A stretch of 64,000 bases of DNA from Sphingomonas sp. 1F27F7B (GCF_005503355.1 NZ_SCMK01000004.1:124001-188000), one strand, 5' to 3'; positions 27,943 through 37,202 are shown, numbered from the stretch's first letter. Program-made: numbers and translations. The notes: generated by a model not told the origin, from the letters alone.

Positions 27943-29118
27943 TTGCCCTTTGCGGGGCCCAATCCCTATCTGGACATCGTGCCCGCCTCTTCCGTGACCG
28001 CCCGTATCGCCGATGGAGTCAGCTCGATCCTGCCGGGCGACTGGGATGCGTGCGCGGGAACGCGCAATCCGTTCGTCGGCCACGCCTTTCTCTCGATCCT
28101 CGAACGCTCGGGATCGGTGAGCCCACGCGCCGGCTGGCAATCGCTGCCGATCGTGATCGAGGACGCGCAGGGCATCCCCGCGGCGATCGCCCCGGCCTAT
28201 GCCAAGAGCCACAGCCAGGGCGAATATGTGTTCGACCATGCCTGGGCCGATGCCTGGGAGCAGGCGGGCGGGCAATATTACCCCAAGCTCCAGGTCGCCG
28301 TGCCCTTCACCCCCGTGCCCGGTCCCCGGCTGCTGCTGCGCGACGGCGCGCTGGCGCCCGGACTGATCGCGGGGATCGAAGCGGTGACCGACCAGAACCG
28401 GCTTTCCTCGGCGCACGTCACCTTCCTCGACGACGCCCAGCTGCCCTTGTTCGAGGCGGCCGGCTGGCTGATTCGCGCCGGCACCCAGTTCCATTGGGCC
28501 AATGAAGGCTATCGGAGCTTCGACGAGTTCCTGGGCGCTCTTGCCAGCCGCAAGCGCAAGGCGATCCGCAAGGAGCGCGCGGCGGCAGTGGCGGGCCTGA
28601 CCATCCGGCACCTGTCCGGCGCCGAGATCACCGAGGCGCATTGGGACGCCTTCTGGGCCTTCTACCAGGACACCGGCAGCCGCAAATGGGGCCGCCCCTA
28701 TCTCACCCGCGACTTCTTCTCGCTGCTCGGCGGCGAGATGGCGGACCAGGTGCTGCTGATCTTCGCCGAACGCGACGGGAAGCCGATCGCCGGCGCCCTC
28801 AACCTGATCGGCGCCGATGCGCTCTACGGTCGCTATTGGGGCGCGATCGAGGACGTCCCCTTCCTCCATTTCGAGCTCTGCTATTATCAGGCGATCGACG
28901 CCGCCATCGCCCGCGGCCTGGGTCGTGTGGAAGCGGGGGCGCAGGGCGAGCACAAGCTCGCGCGCGGCTATGCGCCGGTCACTACCTGGTCGGCCCATTA
29001 TCTTCCCGATCCGGGCTTTCGCCGTGCCGTCGCCGACTATCTCGAGCGCGAGCGCGAAGCGGTGGCGCAGGAGCAGGAATGTCTCGGCGAGCTGACTCCC
29101 TTCCGCCGCGGGGCCTAG
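27943..29118 (+). CDS. GNAT/FemAB-like acyltransferase, peptidogalycan-biosynthesis type
   Basis: A protein of about 380-391 residues of the DUF482 (FemAB-like, 'peptidogalycan biosynthesis/recognition') family, expected to transfer an acyl or aminoacyl group. Typical motifs are HAFLSILERSGSVSPRAGW, KGRAI/RKRKAIRKERAAA, FYQDTGSRKWGRPYLTRDFF, LFAERDGKPIAGALNLIG and GRYWGAIEDVPFLHFELCYYQAIDAAIARG. The start is uncertain: TTG 27943 gives a good purine-rich upstream (GGCGAGGCTAGG); GTG 27979 and 27994 are later options. It is the last gene of the sseA-metC-mscS run. Confidence 0.82.
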   Translation: MPFAGPNPYLDIVPASSVTARIADGVSSILPGDWDACAGTRNPFVGHAFLSILERSGSVSPRAGWQSLPIVIEDAQGIPAAIAPAYAKSHSQGEYVFDHAWADAWEQAGGQYYPKLQVAVPFTPVPGPRLLLRDGALAPGLIAGIEAVTDQNRLSSAHVTFLDDAQLPLFEAAGWLIRAGTQFHWANEGYRSFDEFLGALASRKRKAIRKERAAAVAGLTIRHLSGAEITEAHWDAFWAFYQDTGSRKWGRPYLTRDFFSLLGGEMADQVLLIFAERDGKPIAGALNLIGADALYGRYWGAIEDVPFLHFELCYYQAIDAAIARGLGRVEAGAQGEHKLARGYAPVTTWSAHYLPDPGFRRAVADYLEREREAVAQEQECLGELTPFRRGA

Positions 29119-29366
29119 GCGCGACCGACATCACCCCAGGGCTTGGCACGGTGGCGGCGCGCGAAAGATTCGCACCCGGCGCGGGGCACGGAAGTTTAGA
29201 CTAGGGAGCCCCGTCTTCCCCTGCCGCGCGGGTCCGCGCCATGGGTACAATCGATGGGGAAGCGAGAACCACGTCGCATCCACCAGCATGGAGCAGGCGA
29301 AGTCCTGCATTGCAAGCGCCCGCCGCTCCGCCAGGGAGCATGGCGCGGGCGCGAGCCGGTCCGGCC
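29119..29366. other. 248-base gap with no recognised gene
   Basis: GC-rich and convergent between the acyltransferase gene and the large membrane-protein gene. Several short open frames exist on both strands but none has a plausible ribosome-binding site or recognisable product. I see no strong hairpin. Confidence 0.5.
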
Positions 29367-31151
29367 CTAGTGCCGCGCCCTGCCCTTGTGCTTGGCGCCC
29401 TTGTGCGCCGCAGTCGGCGAAGGCGAGGGACTCGGCGTCGGTACCGGCGATTCGAGCGGCTCCGGCACCGGGCTCGCTTCGGGATCGGGGAGGCTGCTGC
29501 CGCCCTCATGCCCTTCGCGCAGGATGATGTCGCGCTCCCAGCGCGGCACCGGCAACTCGCCCGGCTCGATCACCGGGGCAGGCACCGAATGGTCGATCTT
29601 GAACAGCGCGCTCGACCCGTCGCGCCACAGCGGGATCAGCCCCTGCTCGAAGCGCGGGTTATAGGCCGGCGTCTCGATCATCCAGACATAGTCGAACGCA
29701 TCGCGCGGGAAGCGCGCCAGCGCCCAGGCCACCGGGCGCCAATATTCGCGCGGGCATTGCACGTCGGTGACGATCTGCGACGGATCGTGCGCGAAGCGCT
29801 TGGCGTCGGCATAGCGCACGGTCAGCAGCTGCCCGCCAGCCATCGACCATTGGTCGTTGGTGTAGGCGAGCTTGCGTTCGAGCGCGAGCGCAGGGACGTG
29901 CTGAAGGCGCGTCTGCTTCCACTCGTAACGGCAGGTCTCGCCGACGAAGCTGATCAGCCGGGCGCCCTGGGGCAGATGCTCGAGCGCCTTGAGCTCGCGG
30001 TCATAGGTGCCGCTGTAGAGCAGGAAGCTCCAGGTGGTCGCGGCGATGCGCACGCAGAAGAAGCTCATGCCGAGCACCGCCACGGTAGCCGCGCCGCGGA
30101 TCGAGAGGCCGGGCTTGGGCCGGATCGCGAGAATGCCGATCGCCAGCAGGAACGGCACCAGCCGCATGTCGGCATAGGCCGATCCGAACACGACGCGCGG
30201 CAGGAAGACATAGACCAGCGTCAGGAAGATGCCCGACAGCGCCAGGTTGCGCGAATATTGGATGTTCGGATCGCGCACCGCCTTGAACAGCAGCAGGAAC
30301 AGCACGCCCACCGAGGCCAGGTCGAACAACTGCCAGCGATCGCGGAACACCTGGGTGATCCACAGCATCTTCGCACGCCAGTTGAACATGTCGAAGGTCT
30401 GGCCGGTGACGTGCCCGCCCGAGCGCCACAGCACCATCAGCAGCGCGGGCGGCGCCAGCACGATGCACTGGAGGCCGGCATGGAACCAGGGCAGGATCCA
30501 GCCGCCGACCAGGTCCTTGTACCACGGCACGTGCGGATTGCGGCGAAGGTCGTGCTGGCGGATCAGCTCGGCCGAAAAGGCGAGGATGCCGAGCAGGCCC
30601 CAGCCATAGGTGTGGCAGATCCAGATCAGCACCGAGATCGGCAGGAACACCATCGAGCGGAAGACGAGCTTGCCCAGCCGCGCCAGCCGCAGCCACCAGC
30701 CAAAGGCGAGCAGCGCGAACGCCATCGACAGCGCGAAGTTGACGAAGCCGAAATGGAAGGGGAAGGCATAGGCGAGCGGCAGCGCGAACAGCGCGGTCGC
30801 CGGGATGCGGCCATGCACTTCGCGGGCGATCCACAGCATGCCCGCGACGGTCATCGCCGGAATCGCCATGACGATCAGCTTCACCGCCAGCTCGAGCCCG
30901 AAGACGTGATGGAGCGGGATGACCAGCAGGTCGACGCCCAGATTGCCCATCAGGCTCCAGCGGAAGTCGTACCAATCCTTCAGGAAGGGATATTGGTCAT
31001 AGGTGAACTGGACGCGGTAGCGCCCCATATGGCCGGGCAGATCGACCAGCGGCGGGATCTGCGGCCAGAGCAGCGGAATGATGGCTATGAAGGTGCAGAG
31101 CGCCACGAACCATCGTGTCTGCCACCATTGCAACGCGTCGCCCCTGTCCAT
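29367..31151 (-). CDS. Large polytopic membrane protein, GT-C-like
   Basis: A 594-residue inner-membrane protein with about 10 hydrophobic segments (first at about 10-30, WFVALCTFIAIIPLLWP), resembling membrane glycosyltransferases of the GT-C fold. An early PPLVDLPGHMGRYRVQF motif after the first helix is a candidate active-site loop. The C-terminal soluble part (about 450-560) is followed by a Pro/Glu-rich tail (SPVPEPLESPVPTPSPSPSP...KGRARH) of low complexity. I rejected the longer frame reaching 32324, which lies within the upstream gene. It is transcribed after the GT-C1 gene on the same strand. Confidence 0.7.
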   Translation of the reverse strand: MDRGDALQWWQTRWFVALCTFIAIIPLLWPQIPPLVDLPGHMGRYRVQFTYDQYPFLKDWYDFRWSLMGNLGVDLLVIPLHHVFGLELAVKLIVMAIPAMTVAGMLWIAREVHGRIPATALFALPLAYAFPFHFGFVNFALSMAFALLAFGWWLRLARLGKLVFRSMVFLPISVLIWICHTYGWGLLGILAFSAELIRQHDLRRNPHVPWYKDLVGGWILPWFHAGLQCIVLAPPALLMVLWRSGGHVTGQTFDMFNWRAKMLWITQVFRDRWQLFDLASVGVLFLLLFKAVRDPNIQYSRNLALSGIFLTLVYVFLPRVVFGSAYADMRLVPFLLAIGILAIRPKPGLSIRGAATVAVLGMSFFCVRIAATTWSFLLYSGTYDRELKALEHLPQGARLISFVGETCRYEWKQTRLQHVPALALERKLAYTNDQWSMAGGQLLTVRYADAKRFAHDPSQIVTDVQCPREYWRPVAWALARFPRDAFDYVWMIETPAYNPRFEQGLIPLWRDGSSALFKIDHSVPAPVIEPGELPVPRWERDIILREGHEGGSSLPDPEASPVPEPLESPVPTPSPSPSPTAAHKGAKHKGRARH

Positions 31152-31192
31152 CCGGCGGCTTCTAGGGGAGCAGGGGCCCTTGCCGCAAGCGC

Positions 31193-32995
31193 TCAGCGCA
31201 TTCGGCGTATGCGATAGAATTCGAGCGGAGTGCCGGCGAGCGGGATCGGCTCGAGCCAATCGGGCCGCCGGCCGGCGCGCAGCTGGGCCGCGAGGCTGGC
31301 GGGAAAGTTGGTCGCGACCTGGATCTCGTCGAAATCGCCGGGGCAGAACAGGACATAGTCGGCGCGCCAGGCCTGCGCGATCGCACGCGATTCCTCCGGC
31401 TTGCCCAGGAAGAAGCGATACATCGCCATGTTGCCGCGATCGTTGCGGTGATAGCCGGCGCCGATCGTCGCATGATGCGTCGCGCCGATCACATAGGCGG
31501 CGACATTGGTGCCCGCCATGATCACTCCCGGCTTCACGCGATCCACCTGCCGCCACGCATCGCCGGCCGAGCACAGCACCTGCACCTTGGGCGGGTTGAC
31601 GCCCTTGGCCGGCTCGCCCGCGCCGCGCGGCTGCAACCGCATCTCGAGCTGGTCGGCAATCGTCACATAGACCATGCCGGCGCCGGCGAGCCATGCGGCG
31701 ACCACCAGCGGCAGGCGCCAGCGCACCCGGGTCCGGGCCAGCGGCACCAGCACCGCGAGCATCGGCGCCGCCAGCGGCGCGCCGATATAGACGCCGCGCA
31801 CCTGCGCCAGCGTCACCAGCCCCGATGCGAGCACCACCGCCGCATCGGGCAGCAGCACCGCCCAGCGCCGACGCTCGCGCACCAGCATCCAGATCGTCAC
31901 GATACAGGCCATGCCGAGCATCCCGCCGATCGAGACGATCTTGGCGAGCCGCGGCTGCTGGAGCACGCCGTTCGCCTCGTCGATATAGGGCAGGAACGCT
32001 TCGCGCAGGAACGGATCCATCACGCCGTAGGGGCCGTTGATGCAGCTGGGAAAGGCAATCAGCGTGCCCCCGATCGCCGCGCCGCCGAGCAGCGCCCCCA
32101 CACCTATTCGCAGGCGCCAGTCGCGCAGCCGGGGCGTCAGCACCGCCAGCGCGCCCATCGCCGCGGCCACGGCCAGCATCGCGGTCGAGGAGGCAGGCGT
32201 GAAGGCATCGCAGAGCGAAGCGGTCCAGTAAGTCGGCCGCAGGAAGGCAAGGAAGAACAGAGTCGTGCCGCCCAGTGCCGCCGCGAAGCCGGCAAGGCGC
32301 GCGCGCTCGTCCATGCCGCGACACACCCAGAAAAGCGCGAGCACCGAGAGCAGGGCGACGACCTGGGGACCCGTTTCCAGCCCGACGATCAGGCTGAGCG
32401 CCGTGAGCAGCCCGGCGGCGGCGCCCGCCCGGGCATTGGGCGCGCGCATCAGCGCCAGCACCAGCAGCTGGATCAGCACAACCTGAAGCGCGTGATGATC
32501 GATCCGGCCGGGGATGAAGACCGTGGTGCCGGGATAGGCGAGCGCGGTGAGCACCGCGGCAACCGGCCCCGCTTCGGCACCCCAGAGGCGCCTGCCGATT
32601 CGAGCGGAGAGGAAGATCGCGCAGGCGAAGAGCAGCCCGGGATAGAGCAGCACCGCCGCCATCTCGGCATGGGCGCGACCCAATAGCGGCGTGAGCCCGA
32701 GGATGATCGCGGCGATGCCGAAATCGTTGATCCGCGACCAGTGCATCGGCGAGCCGAGCGGCGGCGCCATGCGATATTGGGTCCAGTCGTTGATCCCCTG
32801 CCCGGCCAGCCAGTCGCGGACCTGGGCAAGGCGCATCATGTCATCGGGATCGGGCAGCAGCATGCGGCTCAGCCGCGGCCAGTCGGTGATCGACCAGCCG
32901 ATGGTGAGCACCAGCGCCAGCGCGACGGCGACCGCCAGGTCGAGCCGGATCGCGCCGCGCCGGGCTTCCGCTTCTCCCGGCGGCGAAATGGTCAT
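31193..32995 (-). CDS. STT3/AglB-like GT-C membrane glycosyltransferase
   Basis: A 600-residue inner-membrane protein with about 11-13 hydrophobic segments and a C-terminal soluble part. After helix 1 there is a DPDDMMRLAQVRDWLAGQG motif, which fits the acidic metal site after TM1 in GT-C transferases. Then come GSPMHWSRINDFG and PGRIDHHALQVVLIQ, similar to the D-H-H stretch of STT3/AglB oligosaccharyltransferases. It probably moves a sugar or oligosaccharide from a lipid carrier to an acceptor in the periplasm; acceptor unknown. ATG 32995 lies five bases after the methyltransferase stop, so the genes form an operon. Family call moderate. Confidence 0.72.
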   Translation of the reverse strand: MTISPPGEAEARRGAIRLDLAVAVALALVLTIGWSITDWPRLSRMLLPDPDDMMRLAQVRDWLAGQGINDWTQYRMAPPLGSPMHWSRINDFGIAAIILGLTPLLGRAHAEMAAVLLYPGLLFACAIFLSARIGRRLWGAEAGPVAAVLTALAYPGTTVFIPGRIDHHALQVVLIQLLVLALMRAPNARAGAAAGLLTALSLIVGLETGPQVVALLSVLALFWVCRGMDERARLAGFAAALGGTTLFFLAFLRPTYWTASLCDAFTPASSTAMLAVAAAMGALAVLTPRLRDWRLRIGVGALLGGAAIGGTLIAFPSCINGPYGVMDPFLREAFLPYIDEANGVLQQPRLAKIVSIGGMLGMACIVTIWMLVRERRRWAVLLPDAAVVLASGLVTLAQVRGVYIGAPLAAPMLAVLVPLARTRVRWRLPLVVAAWLAGAGMVYVTIADQLEMRLQPRGAGEPAKGVNPPKVQVLCSAGDAWRQVDRVKPGVIMAGTNVAAYVIGATHHATIGAGYHRNDRGNMAMYRFFLGKPEESRAIAQAWRADYVLFCPGDFDEIQVATNFPASLAAQLRAGRRPDWLEPIPLAGTPLEFYRIRRMR

Positions 32996-32999
32996 CGGA

Positions 33000-33590
33000 T
33001 CAGCGCGACAGCACGGCGACGAAATGCAGCCCGCGGTCGAACAGCCAGGAGAAGGGGCGCGGATAGAGCGCCAGCCGCGTCGCGAAGGCACTGGTGGCGA
33101 GATGGAGCCTGGTCCAGATCGCCGTCCATTCGCGCCGCGAGAGATAATTGTAGGGCAGGCGCACGCCGTGCGCGGCATTGCCCACCCAGTCCATGAAGCG
33201 CAGCGTCGGGCCGGCGGCCAGGCCGTTGCGCAGATGGTCCTTGATCACGACGTGCGGCGCGACTCGGGAGATCTCGGCCAGCACTGCGGCGGGATCGTCG
33301 GTATGGTGGAGCACGTCGATCACCATCGCGGCATCGAAGCTGTCATCGGGGAACGGGATATGCGCGCCGTCATAGGCATGCACCGGGATCGCCGTGCCGG
33401 GGCGGACCAGCACGTCGATCCCCTCGATGCGCACATCCGGCCGCATCTGCATGATCAGCGCCGCCAGATCGCCGCTGCCGCACCCCACGTCGAGCACCCG
33501 CGCATCTTGCGGGATCCGCTCGGCGATCGCCGTCGCCAGCCGGCGGATGCGGCGATTGAAGACGAGTTTTCCATGAACGGCGCCGAGCAT
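33000..33590 (-). CDS. Class I SAM-dependent methyltransferase
   Basis: A 196-residue Rossmann-fold methyltransferase. SAM-binding motif I is VLDVGCGSGDLAALI (about residues 32-46), followed by VRIEGIDVL (motif II) and FPDDSFDAAMVIDVLHH (motif III-IV). The C-terminal region, rich in aromatic and basic residues, may pack on the membrane. It heads the three-gene run with the STT3-like and GT-C-like genes, so it may methylate a lipid-linked sugar or the acceptor. Start ATG 33590; a divergent GT2 gene lies across a 166-base gap. Confidence 0.85.
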   Translation of the reverse strand: MLGAVHGKLVFNRRIRRLATAIAERIPQDARVLDVGCGSGDLAALIMQMRPDVRIEGIDVLVRPGTAIPVHAYDGAHIPFPDDSFDAAMVIDVLHHTDDPAAVLAEISRVAPHVVIKDHLRNGLAAGPTLRFMDWVGNAAHGVRLPYNYLSRREWTAIWTRLHLATSAFATRLALYPRPFSWLFDRGLHFVAVLSR

Positions 33591-33636
33591 CGAGCTGATC
33601 TCCCTGTGTCCCTCGCTGCCTATCGGGCGACCGCTG

Positions 33637-33709
33637 AAATTTGGTTAACGAGCCCTTCCGGACCGCAGCGAAATGCGGACCGCGCCGGGCGGGACGTTAA
33701 CCAAAATTT
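33637..33709. promoter_or_regulatory. Mirror-image motif pair in divergent promoter
   Basis: The motif CGTTAACCAAATTT (minus strand, 33650-33637) and CGTTAACCAAAATTT (plus strand, 33695-33709) face away from each other. The inner ends lie about 47 bases upstream of the methyltransferase ATG and 48 bases upstream of the GT2 GTG. The symmetry and matching distance suggest a shared promoter element or regulator site serving both directions. Confidence 0.6.
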
Positions 33710-33756
33710 GGCGCTCCTGCGGGCAGACAGGCGCGATACCCGAAAAGGAATCGTGC

Positions 33757-34965
33757 GTGCCCGCTGCTGCCCAGGTCCTGACCCCCGCCTCCCATGCCGT
33801 TCCGCCGCGCGAAGCCGGGGCGATCGAGCTGTCGATCGTCATGCCCTGCCTCAACGAGGCGGAAACGCTTGCGGTCTGCATCAAGAAGGCGCGCGCCTTT
33901 CTCGTCGACCACGATATCGCCGGCGAGGTGCTGATCGCCGACAATGGCTCGACCGACGGATCGCAGCAGATCGCCAACGCGCTCGGCGCGCGGATCGTCC
34001 ATGTTTCGGCGCGCGGCTATGGCGCGGCGCTGATCGGCGGGATCGAAGCGGCGCGCGGCCGCTATGTCGCAATGGGCGACGCCGACGACAGCTATGATTT
34101 CGGCGCCCTGATGCCCTTCCTCGCCGCGTTGCGCGACGGCGCCGAGCTGGTGATGGGCAATCGCTTCGAAGGCGGCATCGCGCCCGGCGCCATGCCGGTG
34201 CTCCACAAATATCTCGGCAATCCGGTGCTCAGCCTGATCGGCCGCACCTTCTTCAGCACGCCGATCGGCGATTTCCATTGCGGCCTGCGCGCCTTTCGCC
34301 GCGACAGCATCCAGCGGCTCGGCCTCAGCGCGCCCGGCATGGAGTTCGCCAGCGAGATGGTGGTCAAGGCCTCGATCGCGCGGCTCGACATCCGCGAGGT
34401 GCCGACCACGCTGCAGCCGGACGGACGCAGCCGTCCGCCGCACCTGCGCACCTGGCGCGACGGCTGGCGGCACCTCCGTTTCCTGCTGATCTATGCGCCG
34501 AAATGGCTGTTCCTCTATCCGGGCCTGACGCTGGCGTTCGGCGGCCTCGTCGCGCTGCTCGGCCTGGTCCCGGGCGACCTGCATATCGGCGGCGTCGAGT
34601 TCGGCATCCACACGATGATCTTCGCGGCGATGGCGGTGCTGATGGGCTCGCAGCTGATCGGCCTGAGCGTGATGGCGCGTCGCTACGGCGCGATCGCCGG
34701 GCTATGGCCCGAAAGCGGGCTGATGCGCCGGGTTCGCAACTGGTTCAGCGTCGAGCGCGCCTGCATCCTGGGCGGGCTGATGCTGGCGCTCGGGATCGGC
34801 GGCGGCGTCACCGCCACCGCGATCTGGGCGGGACAGGGTTTCGGCGGCATGAACCCGGCGGCACTGATGCGGCTCACCATCCCCTCGCTCGTGCTGGGCT
34901 GCACCGGGCTGCAGATGGTGGTGACTGCCTTCTTCATCGGGCTGCTCGACCAGCCGCGGCGCTGA
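33757..34965 (+). CDS. Polyprenyl-phosphate-type GT2 glycosyltransferase (DPM1-like)
   Basis: A 402-residue membrane glycosyltransferase. The N-terminal GT-A domain (about 15-225) starts with IELSIVMPCLNEAETLAVCIKKA, contains ADNGSTDGSQ and the donor-metal motif GDADDSYDF, and later GDFHCGLRAFRRD. Four C-terminal membrane segments follow. It resembles dolichyl/undecaprenyl-phosphate mannose or glucose synthases that make a lipid-linked sugar donor for GT-C enzymes such as the one encoded divergently. GTG 33757 has AAAAGGAA six bases upstream; upstream codons are in frame but without such a site. Ends 62 bases before an AraC-type gene. Confidence 0.9.
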   Translation: MPAAAQVLTPASHAVPPREAGAIELSIVMPCLNEAETLAVCIKKARAFLVDHDIAGEVLIADNGSTDGSQQIANALGARIVHVSARGYGAALIGGIEAARGRYVAMGDADDSYDFGALMPFLAALRDGAELVMGNRFEGGIAPGAMPVLHKYLGNPVLSLIGRTFFSTPIGDFHCGLRAFRRDSIQRLGLSAPGMEFASEMVVKASIARLDIREVPTTLQPDGRSRPPHLRTWRDGWRHLRFLLIYAPKWLFLYPGLTLAFGGLVALLGLVPGDLHIGGVEFGIHTMIFAAMAVLMGSQLIGLSVMARRYGAIAGLWPESGLMRRVRNWFSVERACILGGLMLALGIGGGVTATAIWAGQGFGGMNPAALMRLTIPSLVLGCTGLQMVVTAFFIGLLDQPRR

Positions 34966-35027
34966 TCCGGCAATGCGCGGAGCGCGTGGGGGCTGACATG
35001 CGGCCCGGCGCCGCCTAGACAGACCCG

Positions 35028-35783
35028 ATGTCGCGGGGGCGGGCAAAACTGGCAATGTCCCAGGGCATCAGCGCCTGGGTACTCGAAGCCCCAATGGGCT
35101 TTGGCGACGCCGGCCTGCACGCGCATCACGCGATCCAGATCACCATCTGCCTGTCCGGCGCGCTGGCCCTGACCTGCTCGGGAGCAACGATCCGTGCGCC
35201 GGCCATCGCGGTGGCCGCCGACGCCGGCCACCGGTTAGAGGCACATGGTCTGCTTGCCTTCATCTTCGTCGAGCCCGAGAGCCGCTTCGGCCGTGCGCTG
35301 GCACGCGCCCTGTTCGCCGACGCACCGCTGGCCGCACTCGATGCCGCGGCGCTCGCGCCAGCGATCGCCCGCCTGCACGCCACCTTCGATGCACCGCTCG
35401 GGCCGGCGGACATTCTCGCGGCGGCACGCGCCGTGGTCGATATGCTGGCAGCTGTCGGCGAGCCGCCCATGCCCGATCCGCGCATCCAGCGGATCATCGC
35501 CTATGCCGCCGCGCATCTCGACGCGCCGCTCAGCCTCGACAAGGCCTCGGCCGGCATCCATCTCTCCCCGAGCCGCCTCCGGCACCTGTTCGTCGAGCAG
35601 ACCGGCCTGGCGTTCAGGACCTATGTCCTGTGGCTGCGCCTGTTTCGCGCGGTGCAGGCCTATTCGGAAGGGCTGTCGCTCACCGAAGCCGCACATGCTG
35701 CGGGCTTCGCCGATTCGGCGCATTTCAGCCGCGCCTTCAAGCGCACGTTCGGCCTGCCGGCGAAGACGCTCACCCGATTTTAG
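35028..35783 (+). CDS. AraC-family transcriptional regulator
   Basis: A 251-residue one-component regulator. The N-terminal half is a cupin-like sensor part (HHAIQITICLSGALALTCSG...). The C-terminal half is the double HTH (about 160-250): AHLDAPLSLDKASAGIHLSPSRLRHLF and then EAAHAAGFADSAHFSRAFKRTFG. It is predicted to bind DNA near its own or a neighbouring promoter in response to a small molecule. Start chosen at ATG 35028; ATG 35055 (MSQGISAW) is equally possible. The 29-residue Cys-rich peptide gene lies 69 bases downstream on the same strand and may be in the same transcript. Confidence 0.88.
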   Translation: MSRGRAKLAMSQGISAWVLEAPMGFGDAGLHAHHAIQITICLSGALALTCSGATIRAPAIAVAADAGHRLEAHGLLAFIFVEPESRFGRALARALFADAPLAALDAAALAPAIARLHATFDAPLGPADILAAARAVVDMLAAVGEPPMPDPRIQRIIAYAAAHLDAPLSLDKASAGIHLSPSRLRHLFVEQTGLAFRTYVLWLRLFRAVQAYSEGLSLTEAAHAAGFADSAHFSRAFKRTFGLPAKTLTRF

Positions 35784-35852
35784 CCGTTGCGTTCAATCGG
35801 CCGGGTCGCAGCAGGGCTATCCGGCACTCCTCACCCCAAGAGGAGAAAGACG

Positions 35853-35942
35853 ATGATCACGCAGAACCAAGACCCGCGCTGCAAGCCCGGTTGCACCTGC
35901 ACCGACTGCAAGTGCGGTCCGAACTGCCGCTGCGGCAAGTAA
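35853..35942 (+). CDS. Short Cys-rich metallothionein-like peptide
   Basis: A 29-residue peptide with seven Cys (positions 10, 14, 16, 19, 21, 25 and 27): C-x3-C-x-C-x2-C-x-C-x3-C-x-C. It reads MITQNQDPR, then CKPGCTCTDCKCGPNCRCGK, with a C-terminal GK. The density and CxC pattern are those of metallothioneins, and its size matches fungal copper metallothioneins of about 25 residues. AGAGGAGAAAGACG precedes ATG 35853, a strong ribosome-binding site, so translation is likely. It should bind Cu(I), Zn or Cd in the cytosol. The gene lies directly after the AraC gene and before a hairpin. Confidence 0.78.
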   Translation: MITQNQDPRCKPGCTCTDCKCGPNCRCGK

Positions 35943-35951
35943 CCGGCATGC

Positions 35952-35977
35952 GCCGGGCCGGCCCCCGCCGGCCCGGC
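35952..35977. terminator. Hairpin between metallothionein-like gene and argG
   Basis: Perfect 11-bp stem (GCCGGGCCGGC, 35952-35962, with 35967-35977) and a 4-base loop, 9 bases after the peptide stop codon and 7 before the argG stop. It should end both convergent transcripts. Confidence 0.7.
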
Positions 35978-35984
35978 CGCCATG

Positions 35985-37202
35985 TCAGCCGTCGCGCCGC
36001 CCCAGCAGGCGCAGGCGCAGCGCGTTGAGCTTGATGAAGCCCGCCGCGTCGCGCTGATCATATGCGCCCTGATCGTCCTCGAAGGTCACGACCTTCTCGC
36101 TGTACAGGCTGTACGGCGACTTGCGGCCGGTCACGATCACGCTGCCCTTGTAGAGCTTGAGGCGGACGGTGCCGGTCACCTTCTCCTGGCTATGGTCGAT
36201 CGCCGCCTGGAGCATCTCGCGCTCCGGCGCGAACCAGAAGCCGTTGTAGATCAGCTCCGCATAGCGCGGCGCCAGCTCGTCCTTGAGATGGGCGGCGCCG
36301 CGATCGAGCGTGATCTGCTCGATGCCGCGGTGCGCGAGATGATAGATGGTGCCGCCCGGCGTCTCGTACATGCCGCGGCTCTTCATCCCGACGAAGCGGT
36401 TCTCGACCAGGTCGAGGCGGCCGATGCCATGCTTGCGGCCCAGCTCGTTGAGCGCGGTGAGCAGCGTCGCCGGCGACATCGCCTGGCCGTTCAGCGCCAC
36501 GCCGTCGCCGCGCTCGAAATCGATGGTGATGACTTCGGGCTGATCCGGCGCATCCTCCGGGTTCACCGTGCGCGAATAGACATAATCGGGCACTTCCTCC
36601 CACGGATCCTCGAGCACCTTGCCCTCGCTCGAGGTGTGGAGAAGGTTCGCATCGGTCGAGAAGGGCGATTCGCCGCGCTTGTCCTTGCTCACCGGGATCT
36701 GGTGCTTCTCGGCGAACTCGATCAGCCTGGTGCGGCTGGTCAGGTCCCATTCGCGCCAGGGGGCGATCACCTTGATGTCCGGGTTGAGCGCATAATAGCC
36801 GAGCTCGAAGCGCACCTGGTCATTGCCCTTGCCGGTGGCGCCGTGGCTCACCGCGTCGGCATTCACCAGCTTGGCGATCTCGATCTGGCGCTTGGCGATC
36901 AGCGGGCGCGCGATCGAGGTACCGAGCAGATACAGGCCTTCGTACAAGGCATTCGCGCGCATCATCGGGAAGACGAAGTCCTTGACGAACTCCTCGCGCA
37001 GATCGTCGATGAAGATGTGCTCGGGCTTCACGCCGGCCATCTCGGCCTTCTTGCGCGCCGGCTCGAGCTCCTCGCCCTGGCCGAGATCGGCGGTGAAAGT
37101 CACCACCTCGCACTGATATTCCTGCTGGAGCCATTTCAGGATCACGCTCGTGTCCAGGCCGCCCGAATAGGCGAGCACGACGCGGTTGATCTTGTCTGAC
37201 AT
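35985..37202 (-). CDS. argG: Argininosuccinate synthase
   Basis: A cytoplasmic enzyme that condenses citrulline and aspartate with ATP to argininosuccinate in arginine synthesis. The 405 residues match the class I family. [16 protein letters not shown] (10-25) is the ATP-binding loop; [45 protein letters not shown] and [14 protein letters not shown] match substrate sites. ATG 37202 has GGAG six bases upstream. It is a single gene, convergent with the metallothionein-like gene and divergent from DUF1801. Confidence 0.97.
   Translation of the reverse strand: MSDKINRVVLAYSGGLDTSVILKWLQQEYQCEVVTFTADLGQGEELEPARKKAEMAGVKPEHIFIDDLREEFVKDFVFPMMRANALYEGLYLLGTSIARPLIAKRQIEIAKLVNADAVSHGATGKGNDQVRFELGYYALNPDIKVIAPWREWDLTSRTRLIEFAEKHQIPVSKDKRGESPFSTDANLLHTSSEGKVLEDPWEEVPDYVYSRTVNPEDAPDQPEVITIDFERGDGVALNGQAMSPATLLTALNELGRKHGIGRLDLVENRFVGMKSRGMYETPGGTIYHLAHRGIEQITLDRGAAHLKDELAPRYAELIYNGFWFAPEREMLQAAIDHSQEKVTGTVRLKLYKGSVIVTGRKSPYSLYSEKVVTFEDDQGAYDQRDAAGFIKLNALRLRLLGRRDG

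Noticed and set aside
29367..32324. A single 985-residue reading frame across two genes
   Set aside because: Upstream of 31151 it lies inside the STT3-like gene in another frame and lacks sensible homology; the ATG at 31151 begins the membrane protein.
33637..33709. CtrA-type (TTAA-N7-TTAA) reading of the mirrored motif
   Set aside because: Only one TTAAC half-site per copy and the 7-base spacing is absent.
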